Positions 21,477 to 30,801 of a stretch of 45,205 bases of DNA are shown piece after piece. Both the position numbers and the translations under genes were made by a program. The stretch is from Escherichia coli (GTDB lineage Bacteria > Pseudomonadota > Gammaproteobacteria > Enterobacterales > Enterobacteriaceae). Numbering within the stretch: position 1 is the first letter of the stretch; the number at the start of each line of letters is the position of its first letter. Below the pieces are notes generated by a model. The model made no database searches. It was given only the letters and a program-made list of their open reading frames with translations, and was not told the DNA's origin. The stretch covers positions 1 to 45,205 of the forward strand of contig NZ_JAATUR010000038.1 in the NCBI RefSeq assembly GCF_011881725.1, read 5' to 3'.

Positions 21477-21773
21477 CTATTTGTAGAACTGCCGAAAATA
21501 GTCATCAACTATCATAATATTGAGGTCAAATTCAATATCTGGCAAGTCTAAGCATTTAAGCCTGATTAAATCTTCAATTTCACTTGCGGCTAATGATGTC
21601 GTTATTGCGAAAGCATTTTCATTCAATTGTCGTGGTATCCCATATTCATCAGCGACTATAGAGGAGAAATTCATATCATGCATCAATGATCTCAACCTTA
21701 GGAAAACTGAGGAATACGATGATGGATAATCAAAAGAAACAACATAAGTATTGAACTTGTTTTTACCTTCCAT
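21477..21773 (-). CDS. ghoS: GhoS, type V antitoxin endoribonuclease
   Basis: This encodes 98 residues starting MEGKNKFNTYVV. GhoS (formerly YjdK) is a small ferredoxin-like (Cas2-like) protein that cleaves ghoT mRNA and so silences the toxin; the mRNA of ghoS itself is cut by MqsR under stress. No membrane segment is visible. It is first in the ghoST operon, and the upstream 226 bases contain a run of ten T (plus strand, 21856-21865) and no further gene. Its composition is AT-rich compared with neighbours. Confidence 0.93.
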   Translation of the reverse strand: MEGKNKFNTYVVSFDYPSSYSSVFLRLRSLMHDMNFSSIVADEYGIPRQLNENAFAITTSLAASEIEDLIRLKCLDLPDIEFDLNIMIVDDYFRQFYK

Positions 21774-21999
21774 AATATGACTCCTATCAATATTAAACGC
21801 TCTGGGGACGCAAAATTTATTAATTCGGTTGCTCCTTCACATAGAGGAGATATTCTTTTTTTTTTGCTCAGTAGAGGGGATGATTTGGGACAAAAAAACA
21901 CTCTCTCTGACCATTATTTGCGCATCCCCTACTCTTCAGATACTCCTCGACATCACACTATGGAGAGCATGAAGAGTATCGTTACCCCGCCCTTTCCTA

Positions 22000-22272
22000 T
22001 CAACTACGAATATCATCATACTCACGCGTTTTATCAAATTCGTGTTTCGCAAATGGGCACAGTGGGATAATTTTTTGTTTCTCCCGGCGCATTTTTTCCA
22101 CGACTTTCGCTACCAGCTGTTTACCAATTCCCTGCCCTTTCAGGCTTTCATCAACATCGGTATGTTCGATAATGGCTAAATTCTCTCCGGTCGGCACAAA
22201 GACAATTTCAGCGATTTGCTTACCCTGTTCGTCATTGATGTAAAATTTATTGTGGCCTTCGCGTATTTCCAT
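22000..22272 (-). CDS. yjdJ: YjdJ, small GNAT-like acetyltransferase
   Basis: This encodes 90 residues from ATG 22272; the frame is open further upstream but would overlap yjdI. It is a minimal GNAT fold of the NATD1/YjdJ type. The acetyl-CoA loop reads [11 protein letters not shown] (about 44-54), matching the Q/RxxGxG/A motif, and CPFAKHEF lies near 71-78. The substrate is unknown. It sits 11 bases after yjdI on the same strand, so the two form an operon. Confidence 0.88.
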   Translation of the reverse strand: MEIREGHNKFYINDEQGKQIAEIVFVPTGENLAIIEHTDVDESLKGQGIGKQLVAKVVEKMRREKQKIIPLCPFAKHEFDKTREYDDIRS

Positions 22273-22283
22273 TTTTCCCTCGC

Positions 22284-22514
22284 TTATATATGACGATATT
22301 TCAATGCGCCACTTGGGCACGTATCAATCACTTTCACCACGGTGGCAACGTCTACTGCATCCGGCATAATCCACGGCTTACGTTTGAGATTAAATAACTT
22401 ACCGTTACCACGTACGCAATTGCCGGAATGCTGACATATTGCAGTATTAAAATAGACATCGATCTTTTCGCCGGTATAGCAGCGATAACCAATGTCCAAT
22501 AGTTCCTGATCCAT
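22284..22514 (-). CDS. yjdI: YjdI, putative mono-cluster iron-sulfur protein
   Basis: This encodes 76 residues starting [18 protein letters not shown]. Cys positions in [12 protein letters not shown] (about 26-32) and DTCPSGAL (about 67) fit the divergent 4Fe-4S domain of the Fer4_19/DUF1271 family. No function is established to my knowledge. It is the first gene of a two-gene unit with yjdJ and is divergent from dcuS, with 179 bases between them. Confidence 0.88.
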   Translation of the reverse strand: MDQELLDIGYRCYTGEKIDVYFNTAICQHSGNCVRGNGKLFNLKRKPWIMPDAVDVATVVKVIDTCPSGALKYRHI

Positions 22515-22693
22515 GACCTTCCCACCCTCATCAGTATGGTTTTCGCTATAAGCATAGCCCCAGAATCTTCATGTAACACTGGCAGTTTCAGATACCAGCT
22601 AATCCTCCCTCAATAACCAATCATCCTTACTCCCTTTGAATTACCCACTCCATCAGAGATAATGCTTAGGAAATTTGTCATACAAGGAAGCTA

Positions 22694-24325
22694 ATGAGAC
22701 ATTCACTGCCCTACCGCATGTTATGCAAACGTCCGATGAAATTGAGTACCACAGTGATCTTAATGGTCAGCGCGGTGCTGTTCTCGGTGCTGCTGGTGGT
22801 GCATCTGATTTACTTCTCGCAAATCAGTGATATGACGCGAGACGGGCTTGCCAACAAGGCGCTGGCGGTAGCGCGCACCCTTGCCGACTCGCCGGAAATC
22901 CGCCAAGGCTTGCAGAAAAAACCGCAGGAGAGCGATATCCAGGCCATCGCGGAAGCCGTGCGCAAACGTAACGATCTGCTGTTTATTGTCGTGACTGATA
23001 TGCAAAGTCTTCGCTACTCGCACCCTGAAGCCCAGCGGATTGGTCAGCCATTTAAAGGTGATGACATCCTGAAGGCGCTGAACGGCGAAGAAAATGTCGC
23101 TATTAATCGTGGTTTTCTGGCACAGGCTTTACGCGTATTTACCCCCATCTATGATGAAAATCATAAACAAATTGGCGTGGTGGCGATCGGGCTTGAGTTA
23201 AGCCGCGTGACCCAACAGATCAATGACAGCCGCTGGAGCATTATCTGGTCGGTATTATTTGGCATGCTGGTCGGACTGATCGGCACCTGCATTCTGGTTA
23301 ATGTACTGAAAAAAATCCTTTTCGGCCTGGAACCCTACGAAATCTCCACTCTGTTTGAGCAGCGCCAGGCTATGTTGCAGTCTATCAAAGAAGGCGTTGT
23401 TGCCGTGGACGATCGCGGCGAGGTCACGCTGATCAATGATGCCGCACAAGAATTGCTGAATTACCGTAAGTCGCAGGATGACGAGAAACTGTCGACGTTA
23501 AGCCACTCGTGGTCACAGGTGGTAGATGTCTCGGAAGTGTTACGCGACGGTACGCCGCGCCGCGACGAAGAGATTACCATTAAAGACAGGCTATTACTGA
23601 TCAACACCGTTCCGGTGCGCAGTAATGGCGTTATCATCGGTGCCATTTCAACCTTCAGGGACAAAACTGAAGTACGTAAACTGATGCAGCGACTCGATGG
23701 TCTGGTCAATTATGCTGACGCACTTCGTGAACGATCCCACGAATTTATGAATAAATTGCACGTGATTCTCGGATTATTGCATCTGAAGAGTTATAAGCAG
23801 TTGGAAGATTACATTCTCAAAACAGCCAATAACTATCAGGAAGAGATTGGCTCTCTGCTGGGCAAGATCAAATCGCCGGTTATCGCTGGTTTTTTAATCA
23901 GCAAGATTAACCGCGCGACCGATTTAGGCCATACGCTGATTTTAAACAGCGAAAGCCAGTTGCCAGACAGCGGCAGTGAAGACCAGGTCGCGACGCTGAT
24001 TACCACGCTGGGAAACCTGACAGAAAATGCGCTGGAGGCATTAGGGCCGGAACCCGGTGGCGAAATTAGCGTAACATTGCACTACCGCCACGGCTGGCTG
24101 CACTGTGAAGTTAACGATGATGGACCGGGGATCGCCCCCGAAAAAATCGCTCACATTTTTGACAAAGGTGTCTCAACAAAAGGAAGCGAACGAGGCGTCG
24201 GGTTAGCACTTGTCAAACAACAGGTAGAAAATCTCGGCGGCAGCATCGCCGTGGAATCGGAACCCGGGATTTTCACTCAATTTTTTGTCCAGATACCCTG
24301 GGACGGGGAGAAGTCGAGCAAATGA
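22694..24325 (+). CDS. dcuS: DcuS, C4-dicarboxylate/citrate sensor kinase
   Basis: DcuS senses fumarate, succinate and related acids in the periplasm and phosphorylates DcuR. The 543 residues contain a first membrane helix (about 21-41), a periplasmic PASp domain with the ligand residues Arg and His in SLRYSHPEA (about 107-110) and Arg in QALRVFTP (about 147), a second helix (about 181-203), a cytoplasmic PAS domain (220-320), and the kinase. The phospho-His lies in RSHEFMNKLH (about 349). The N-box reads LGNLTENALEAL, with Thr where the family has Ile or Leu. The G boxes DDGPGI and GVGLAL are intact. The dcuS stop overlaps the dcuR start by four bases. Confidence 0.96.
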   Translation: MRHSLPYRMLCKRPMKLSTTVILMVSAVLFSVLLVVHLIYFSQISDMTRDGLANKALAVARTLADSPEIRQGLQKKPQESDIQAIAEAVRKRNDLLFIVVTDMQSLRYSHPEAQRIGQPFKGDDILKALNGEENVAINRGFLAQALRVFTPIYDENHKQIGVVAIGLELSRVTQQINDSRWSIIWSVLFGMLVGLIGTCILVNVLKKILFGLEPYEISTLFEQRQAMLQSIKEGVVAVDDRGEVTLINDAAQELLNYRKSQDDEKLSTLSHSWSQVVDVSEVLRDGTPRRDEEITIKDRLLLINTVPVRSNGVIIGAISTFRDKTEVRKLMQRLDGLVNYADALRERSHEFMNKLHVILGLLHLKSYKQLEDYILKTANNYQEEIGSLLGKIKSPVIAGFLISKINRATDLGHTLILNSESQLPDSGSEDQVATLITTLGNLTENALEALGPEPGGEISVTLHYRHGWLHCEVNDDGPGIAPEKIAHIFDKGVSTKGSERGVGLALVKQQVENLGGSIAVESEPGIFTQFFVQIPWDGEKSSK

Positions 24326-25041
24326 TCAATGTATTAATCATCGATGACGACGCAATGGTAACGGAGCTGAATCGCCGATACGTGGCGCAGATCCCAGGCT
24401 TTCAATGCTGCGGAACGGCCTCGACACTGGAAAAAGCCAAACAGATTATTTTCAACAGCGACACGTCTATTGACCTGATATTGCTCGATATCTATATGCA
24501 GAAAGAGAACGGGCTCGATTTACTTCCGGTACTGCATAATGCTCGCTGCAAAAGCGATGTGATTGTCATCTCTTCCGCCGCGGATGCCGCGACGATTAAA
24601 GATTCGCTGCATTATGGCGTTGTTGATTACCTGATCAAACCCTTCCAGGCATCACGCTTTGAAGAGGCGCTCACCGGCTGGCGACAAAAGAAAATGGCGC
24701 TGGAGAAACATCAGTACTATGACCAGGCCGAGCTGGATCAGCTGATCCACGGCAGTAGTTCCAACGAACAGGACCCCCGCCGCCTGCCAAAAGGATTAAC
24801 ACCGCAGACGTTACGCACCCTGTGTCAGTGGATTGACGCACATCAGGACCATGAGTTTTCAACCGACGAACTGGCCAACGAAGTGAACATCTCTCGTGTT
24901 TCCTGCCGCAAATACCTGATCTGGTTGGTCAACTGCCACATCTTATTTACCAGCATCCATTATGGCGTCACGGGGCGTCCTGTTTACCGTTACCGTATTC
25001 AGGCGGAACATTACTCACTACTGAAACAATATTGCCAATAA
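24322..25041 (+). CDS. dcuR: DcuR, response regulator of C4-dicarboxylate genes
   Basis: This 239-residue response regulator of the CitB/DctR type has a receiver domain (1-120) with acidic pocket IIDDD and phospho-acceptor Asp56 in LILLDIY, a Lys in YLIKPF near 107, and a C-terminal helix-turn-helix (about 170-225, LANEVNISRVSCRKYLIWL). Phosphorylated by DcuS, it activates dcuB, fumB, frdA and dctA. Its ATG overlaps the end of dcuS (ATGA), giving coupled translation. Confidence 0.96.
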   Translation: MINVLIIDDDAMVTELNRRYVAQIPGFQCCGTASTLEKAKQIIFNSDTSIDLILLDIYMQKENGLDLLPVLHNARCKSDVIVISSAADAATIKDSLHYGVVDYLIKPFQASRFEEALTGWRQKKMALEKHQYYDQAELDQLIHGSSSNEQDPRRLPKGLTPQTLRTLCQWIDAHQDHEFSTDELANEVNISRVSCRKYLIWLVNCHILFTSIHYGVTGRPVYRYRIQAEHYSLLKQYCQ

Positions 25042-25611
25042 CGGTTCGCTGGTTATCTATAAGTAATAATTATTACCGTAATGCAAAATAACCCTGGCAC
25101 AAGTTACATCGTTTATCAGTAAAACTTGTGCCAGATCAAATATAATTATCCATCCCCAACTGCTAAAAATTAATATCCCCTCAGATGAACAATGTTTTTA
25201 ATTTCAAAACGCTAACAAAAGTTAATTAACTATTATGTCACTCGTATTATGTGTATTTTTACCCACAAATGGGTAGATCAGAATAATCTATAAACCTAAT
25301 GATATCCGCCCTGAGAACAAGAAACAGACTGATAAATATCAATAAGATAACAGCAAACAAAACATTAACATCTGCGCAGTACAAACTATTAACCCATCGC
25401 CAGAGAGTCTTTATCTCTGAAAAAGTCGCTTATCACAGTGCATTAATTTACCGCTGCCTGAATCAGCCAATATTCACTGTGAAGTAATTGCTCAAGCCAG
25501 TAACGACCAAACGGATATTTAGTCAGGCTCTGAAAACAGTTCATACAAAACAGAACGTGACTGTGATCTATTCAGCAAAAATTTAAATAGGATTATCGCG
25601 AGGGTTCACAC
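25042..25611 (+). promoter_or_regulatory. dcuB upstream control region with NarL-type site
   Basis: This 570-base gene-free stretch is AT-rich in its first half. At 25260-25275 TACCCAC-AA-ATGGGTA is two inverted heptamers spaced by 2, the arrangement preferred by NarL, which is known to repress dcuB with nitrate. TTGTG-N6-TCAAA near 25124 resembles a CRP/FNR half-fit, and TTCACTGTGAA (around 25475) is a short palindrome. DcuR must also bind here by known regulation, but I cannot locate its sites. A 62-codon frame (25299-25487) lacks a ribosome site and is probably chance. The dcuB ribosome site is GCGAGGGT. Confidence 0.6.
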
Positions 25612-26952
25612 ATGTTATTTACTATCCAACTTATCATAATACTGATATGTCTGTTTTATGGTGCCAGAAAGGGCGGTATCGCGTTAGGTTTATTAGGCGG
25701 TATCGGTCTGGTTATTCTGGTCTTCGTCTTCCACCTACAGCCGGGCAAACCACCGGTTGATGTCATGCTGGTTATCATTGCGGTGGTGGCGGCATCGGCG
25801 ACCTTGCAAGCCTCGGGCGGTCTTGATGTCATGCTGCAAATTGCCGAGAAGCTGCTGCGCCGCAATCCAAAATATGTCTCCATTGTCGCGCCGTTTGTGA
25901 CCTGTACGCTGACCATTCTTTGCGGTACGGGCCACGTGGTTTATACCATTCTGCCGATCATCTACGACGTCGCCATTAAGAACAACATCCGTCCGGAACG
26001 TCCGATGGCGGCAAGTTCTATCGGTGCACAGATGGGGATTATCGCCAGCCCGGTGTCGGTTGCGGTCGTGTCTCTGGTTGCGATGCTGGGTAATGTCACC
26101 TTTGATGGTCGTCATCTTGAGTTCCTCGACCTGCTGGCAATCACCATTCCATCGACGTTAATCGGTATTCTGGCGATCGGTATCTTCAGTTGGTTCCGCG
26201 GTAAAGATCTGGATAAAGACGAAGAGTTCCAGAAATTCATCTCCGTACCGGAAAACCGTGAGTACGTTTACGGTGATACCGCGACGCTGCTGGATAAAAA
26301 ACTGCCGAAAAGCAACTGGCTGGCAATGTGGATCTTCCTCGGGGCAATCGCTGTAGTTGCACTTCTTGGTGCTGATTCGGACCTGCGTCCGTCCTTCGGC
26401 GGCAAACCGCTGTCGATGGTGCTGGTTATTCAGATGTTTATGCTGCTAACCGGTGCGCTGATTATTATCCTGACCAAAACCAATCCCGCGTCTATCTCAA
26501 AAAACGAAGTCTTCCGTTCCGGTATGATCGCCATCGTGGCGGTGTACGGTATTGCATGGATGGCGGAAACCATGTTCGGTGCGCATATGTCTGAAATTCA
26601 GGGCGTACTGGGCGAAATGGTGAAAGAGTATCCGTGGGCCTATGCCATTGTTCTGCTGCTGGTTTCCAAGTTTGTAAACTCCCAGGCCGCGGCGCTGGCA
26701 GCGATTGTTCCTGTCGCACTGGCGATTGGCGTTGACCCGGCTTACATCGTGGCTTCAGCACCGGCGTGCTACGGTTATTATATTCTGCCGACTTATCCGA
26801 GCGATCTGGCAGCGATTCAGTTTGACCGCTCCGGCACCACCCACATCGGTCGCTTCGTCATCAACCACAGTTTTATTCTGCCAGGGTTGATTGGCGTGAG
26901 CGTATCTTGCGTCTTTGGCTGGATCTTCGCCGCGATGTACGGGTTCTTATAA
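25612..26952 (+). CDS. dcuB: DcuB, fumarate/succinate antiporter and DcuS co-sensor
   Basis: DcuB exchanges fumarate for succinate in anaerobic fumarate respiration. The 446 residues form an inner-membrane protein with about twelve hydrophobic segments and the family blocks [16 protein letters not shown] (near 80), the [10 protein letters not shown] stretch (near 143) and [10 protein letters not shown] plus [14 protein letters not shown] (near 396-423). Known E. coli work shows that DcuB also keeps DcuS in its responsive state. It is followed after 77 bases by fumB, with a hairpin between, forming a dcuB-fumB operon. Confidence 0.97.
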
Positions 26953-26961
26953 ATGCACTCA

Positions 26962-26996
26962 GCGTGCCGCCCGGCGTTGTGCGGCACGCCATTTTC
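26962..26996 (+). terminator. dcuB-fumB intergenic hairpin
   Basis: GCGTGCCGC (26962-26970) and GCGGCACGC (26981-26989) form a perfect 9-bp stem followed by CATTTTCG. It is probably a partial attenuator or mRNA-stabilising element, since fumB is expressed with dcuB. Confidence 0.6.
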
Positions 26997-27029
26997 GTAT
27001 AACAAATAAAGAGTTACAGGCTGGAAGCT

Positions 27030-28676
27030 ATGTCAAACAAACCATTTATCTACCAGGCGCCTTTCCCGATGGGGAAAGACAATACCGAATACTATCTGCT
27101 CACTTCCGATTACGTTAGCGTTGCCGAATTCGACGGCGAAACCATCCTGAAAGTAGAACCAGAAGCCCTGGCCCTGCTGGCACAGCAAGCCTTCCACGAC
27201 GCTTCTTTCATGCTCCGCCCGGCACACCAGAAACAGGTTGCCTCTATTCTTCATGACCCAGAAGCCAGCGAAAACGACAAGTATGTGGCGCTGCAATTCT
27301 TGAGAAACTCCGAAATTGCCGCCAAAGGCGTGCTGCCGACCTGCCAGGATACCGGCACCGCGATCATCGTCGGTAAAAAAGGTCAGCGCGTATGGACCGG
27401 CGGTGGCGATGAAGAAGCACTGTCGAAAGGTGTCTATAACACCTATATCGAAGATAACCTGCGTTACTCGCAAAACGCGCCGCTGGACATGTACAAAGAG
27501 GTCAACACCGGCACTAACCTGCCTGCGCAAATCGACCTGTACGCGGTAGATGGCGATGAGTACAAATTCCTCTGCGTCGCTAAAGGCGGCGGTTCTGCCA
27601 ACAAAACATATCTCTACCAGGAAACTAAAGCCCTGCTGACTCCGGGCAAACTGAAAAACTTCCTCGTCGAGAAAATGCGTACCCTCGGCACTGCTGCCTG
27701 CCCGCCATACCATATCGCGTTTGTAATTGGCGGTACGTCTGCTGAAACCAACCTGAAAACTGTCAAGTTGGCAAGTGCTCACTATTACGATGAACTGCCG
27801 ACGGAAGGGAACGAGCATGGTCAGGCGTTCCGTGATATTGAGCTGGAACAGGAACTGCTGGAAGAGGCCCAGAAACTCGGCCTCGGTGCGCAGTTTGGCG
27901 GTAAATACTTCGCGCACGACATCCGCGTGATCCGCCTGCCGCGTCACGGCGCATCCTGCCCGGTGGGTATGGGCGTTTCCTGCTCCGCAGACCGTAACAT
28001 CAAAGCGAAAATTAACCGCGAAGGGATCTGGATCGAAAAACTGGAACACAATCCAGGCCAGTACATACCGGAGGAACTGCGTCAGGCTGGCGAAGGCGAA
28101 GCGGTGAAAGTCGATCTCAACCGTCCGATGAAAGAGATCCTCGCCCAACTTTCGCAGTATCCGGTTTCCACCCGTTTGTCGCTCACCGGCACCATTATCG
28201 TTGGTCGCGATATTGCGCACGCCAGGCTGAAAGAACTGATCGACGCCGGTAAAGAACTGCCGCAGTACATCAAAGATCACCCGATCTACTACGCGGGTCC
28301 GGCGAAAACTCCGGCAGGTTATCCTTCTGGTTCACTTGGCCCAACCACTGCAGGACGTATGGACTCCTATGTGGATCTACTGCAATCCCACGGCGGCAGC
28401 ATGATCATGCTGGCGAAAGGTAACCGCAGTCAGCAGGTCACCGACGCGTGTCATAAACACGGCGGCTTCTACCTCGGCAGCATCGGCGGCCCGGCGGCGG
28501 TACTGGCGCAGCAGAGCATCAAACATCTGGAATGCGTCGCCTATCCGGAACTGGGTATGGAAGCTATCTGGAAAATCGAAGTGGAAGATTTCCCGGCGTT
28601 TATCCTGGTCGATGACAAAGGCAACGACTTCTTCCAGCAAATCGTCAACAAACAGTGCGCGAACTGCACTAAGTAA
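27030..28676 (+). CDS. fumB: Fumarase B, class I anaerobic fumarate hydratase
   Basis: FumB converts malate to fumarate under anaerobic conditions, feeding fumarate reductase. The 548-residue protein is a class I fumarase with an oxygen-sensitive 4Fe-4S cluster. The three cluster cysteines fit TCQDTGTA (about 105), TAACPPYH (about 224) and ASCPVGMG (about 318). The C-terminal domain carries [31 protein letters not shown] sequence (from about 420), part of the substrate site. It sits behind dcuB as the enzyme that supplies or uses the transported dicarboxylates. A ribosome site is weak (AGGCTGGAAGC). Confidence 0.97.
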   Translation: MSNKPFIYQAPFPMGKDNTEYYLLTSDYVSVAEFDGETILKVEPEALALLAQQAFHDASFMLRPAHQKQVASILHDPEASENDKYVALQFLRNSEIAAKGVLPTCQDTGTAIIVGKKGQRVWTGGGDEEALSKGVYNTYIEDNLRYSQNAPLDMYKEVNTGTNLPAQIDLYAVDGDEYKFLCVAKGGGSANKTYLYQETKALLTPGKLKNFLVEKMRTLGTAACPPYHIAFVIGGTSAETNLKTVKLASAHYYDELPTEGNEHGQAFRDIELEQELLEEAQKLGLGAQFGGKYFAHDIRVIRLPRHGASCPVGMGVSCSADRNIKAKINREGIWIEKLEHNPGQYIPEELRQAGEGEAVKVDLNRPMKEILAQLSQYPVSTRLSLTGTIIVGRDIAHARLKELIDAGKELPQYIKDHPIYYAGPAKTPAGYPSGSLGPTTAGRMDSYVDLLQSHGGSMIMLAKGNRSQQVTDACHKHGGFYLGSIGGPAAVLAQQSIKHLECVAYPELGMEAIWKIEVEDFPAFILVDDKGNDFFQQIVNKQCANCTK

Positions 28677-28683
28677 CCTCTTC

Positions 28684-28737
28684 GGCCCAGCGCCTGGCAG
28701 CACGCTGCCAGGTGATCCCCCTGGGCCACCTCTTTTG
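28684..28737 (+). terminator. fumB terminator, nested hairpin
   Basis: An outer stem GGCCCAG (28684-28690) / CTGGGCC (28721-28727) encloses a perfect inner stem CCTGGCAGC (28693-28701) / GCTGCCAGG (28704-28712). CTCTTTT follows. It lies 7 bases after the fumB stop. Confidence 0.75.
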
Positions 28738-28798
28738 CGATTGTAATTTCACGCTTGCTGGTGAATAGTCAGTATTTTCCCTGACTTGCGAACTCACC

Positions 28799-29449
28799 AT
28801 GACCCGCACACTCAAGCCGTTAATTCTTAACACCGGCGCGCTGGCGCTAACGTTAGTCCTGATTTACACCGGCATTGCGGCCCATGACAAACTCACCTGG
28901 CTGATGGAAGTAGCACCGGTGGTTATTGTCGTGCCACTGCTGCTTGCCACCGCTAAACGTTACCCGTTAACGCCGCTGCTCTATACGCTGATTTTCTTTC
29001 ACGCCATCATCCTGATGGTCGGCGGGCAGTACACCTACGCGAAAGTTCCCGTCGGTTTTGACGTGCAGGAATGGCTAGGGTTGAGCCGTAATCCATATGA
29101 CAAGCTGGGACATTTTTTCCAGGGGCTGGTACCTGCACTGGTGGCACGAGAAATCCTCGTGCGAGGGATGTACGTTCGTGGACGTAAAATGGTGGCGTTT
29201 CTGGTCTGCTGCGTGGCACTGGCGATAAGCGCGATGTATGAGTTAATCGAGTGGTGGGCGGCGCTGGCAATGGGCCAGGGCGCGGATGATTTTCTCGGTA
29301 CCCAGGGCGACCAGTGGGATACACAATCCGATATGTTCTGCGCACTGCTTGGCGCATTAACCACGGTGATATTCCTCGCTCGCCTTCACTGCCGCCAGCT
29401 ACGGCGCTATGGCTTAATCACCAGAGCGCCGGAAGCGATTACACCTTAA
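28799..29449 (+). CDS. yjdF: YjdF, inner-membrane protein (DUF2238)
   Basis: This encodes 216 residues with about six hydrophobic segments. Conserved polar stretches are NPYDKLGHFFQGLVPALVARE (about 100-120) and YELIEWWAALAMG (about 147-159), features of the DUF2238 family; no function is known. As I recall, the K-12 form ends after GLITG at 209 residues. Here the frame runs on as GLITRAPEAITP, so the last eight residues are probably read from sequence brought in by loss of melB. The stop overlaps the melA stop on the opposite strand within TTAA. Confidence 0.85.
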   Translation: MTRTLKPLILNTGALALTLVLIYTGIAAHDKLTWLMEVAPVVIVVPLLLATAKRYPLTPLLYTLIFFHAIILMVGGQYTYAKVPVGFDVQEWLGLSRNPYDKLGHFFQGLVPALVAREILVRGMYVRGRKMVAFLVCCVALAISAMYELIEWWAALAMGQGADDFLGTQGDQWDTQSDMFCALLGALTTVIFLARLHCRQLRRYGLITRAPEAITP

Positions 29450-30801
29450 CGGTGCAACCAGCCAGGCAGCCAGTCGCCGTGGGCGGCAATGAGGTCGTCA
29501 ACAAGGGCATAAATTTCGTCAATACCGAGCACGGCGGCGGTGTGCGGGTCCATCATTGCGGCGTGGTAAACACGGTCACGATTTTCGGTAAGAATGGCTT
29601 CTGTCAGCAGCGTCTGTACGTTGATGTTGGTTTGCATCAGGGCTGCCAGATGTGAAGGTAGCGTACCGACTTTGGTTGGCTGAATACCATTCGCGTCAAC
29701 CAGACAGGCTACTTCCACACAGCATCCTTGCGGCAGGTTATCAATCAAACCATCGTTACGGACGTTGCCGTAAATTACACTCGGTTCGCCGGTCCAGATA
29801 GCGTTCATAATCGTGCTGGCATATTCCCGCGACGGTTTTATATCAATCCGGGAGGCGTTCTTATACTCCTCCAGCTCTTTATGCCAGTTCGCCAACTGTT
29901 CAACACAGCGTTTAGGATACTCATCTAACGGCACTTTATAACGCTCAATCAAATCCTCACGACCAGGCTTAATAAACCACGGCGTGTATTCGGCAAAGTG
30001 TTCTGACGATTCCGTGACGAAGTAGCCCAGCTTTTTGAACATTTCATAGCGCACAATATTCTGGCAGCGAGTATTACCATGAATATTCGGTTTCGGCGCC
30101 TGTCCTGCGTCATATGCCGCCAGCAATTCTGGGTAGAGATTCACGTAACTGCCGTCTGCAGTTTTACGCTCCAGCTCCAGGTAGAACGCCATATGGTTGA
30201 TACCTGCGCAACGATAACGCAGCGTGGACGGTTCGATGTTAAGGTCTCGGGCCAACTCTTCCGCCGTTCCCTGTACCGAGTGGCACAGCCCCACCTGTTT
30301 GATATGAGGATAGCGGGCATACATCGCCCAGGTATTCATCGCCATCGGGTTAACATAGTTAAGCATGGTGGCATCGGGGCAGACCTCTGTCATGTCCTCG
30401 CAAATCTGCCACAAATGTGGAATGGTACGTAGCGCACGCATAATGCCGCCCGGCCCCAGCGTATCCGCAATGGTTTGTTCCAGACCGTGGCGCTTACAGA
30501 CGTCGAAATCAGTCACCGTACAGGGTTCATAACCGCCAATCTGAAACGCCACCACCACAAAATCGGCGCCCTGTAAGGCTTCTTTCTGTTCGCTATGACA
30601 GGTGATTTTACCGCTGGCCCCTGCTGAATCCATCAGCTTGCGCACCACAATGTGCGACTCTTCCAGACGAGTAGGATCAATATCCATCAGGGCGATATGC
30701 GCCGTTTTCAGCGCCTCACGGTGAAACACATCACCAAGAATATTTTTAACGAAAATTGTCGAACCAGCGCCGATAAATGTAATTTTGGGTGCAGACATCA
30801 T
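29446..30801 (-). CDS. melA: MelA, alpha-galactosidase (GH4)
   Basis: MelA hydrolyses melibiose and other alpha-galactosides in the cytosol using NAD+ and Mn2+. The 451 residues begin MMSAPKITFIGAGSTIF, giving the Rossmann GAGS motif, and include the GH4 signature block around NYVNPMAMNTWAM (about 148-160) with metal ligands in GLCHSVQG (about 175) and CAGINHMAFYLE (about 200). The gene is full length. In the usual E. coli layout melB follows in the same operon, but here the frame ends directly against yjdF and no permease gene is present. It is divergent from melR, which activates it. Confidence 0.96.
   Translation of the reverse strand: MMSAPKITFIGAGSTIFVKNILGDVFHREALKTAHIALMDIDPTRLEESHIVVRKLMDSAGASGKITCHSEQKEALQGADFVVVAFQIGGYEPCTVTDFDVCKRHGLEQTIADTLGPGGIMRALRTIPHLWQICEDMTEVCPDATMLNYVNPMAMNTWAMYARYPHIKQVGLCHSVQGTAEELARDLNIEPSTLRYRCAGINHMAFYLELERKTADGSYVNLYPELLAAYDAGQAPKPNIHGNTRCQNIVRYEMFKKLGYFVTESSEHFAEYTPWFIKPGREDLIERYKVPLDEYPKRCVEQLANWHKELEEYKNASRIDIKPSREYASTIMNAIWTGEPSVIYGNVRNDGLIDNLPQGCCVEVACLVDANGIQPTKVGTLPSHLAALMQTNINVQTLLTEAILTENRDRVYHAAMMDPHTAAVLGIDEIYALVDDLIAAHGDWLPGWLHR

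Noticed and set aside
21777..22070. 97-codon frame on the plus strand between ghoS and yjdJ
   Set aside because: It overlaps the 3' end of yjdJ and the ghoS promoter region, with low-complexity stretches and no ribosome site.
25299..25487. 62-codon frame in the dcuB leader
   Set aside because: No ribosome site, no hydrophobic segment and no recognisable similarity. Kept only as a point to check by ribosome profiling.
27033..28280. 415-codon frame opposite fumB
   Set aside because: Antisense shadow; FumB itself is full length with all cluster cysteines.
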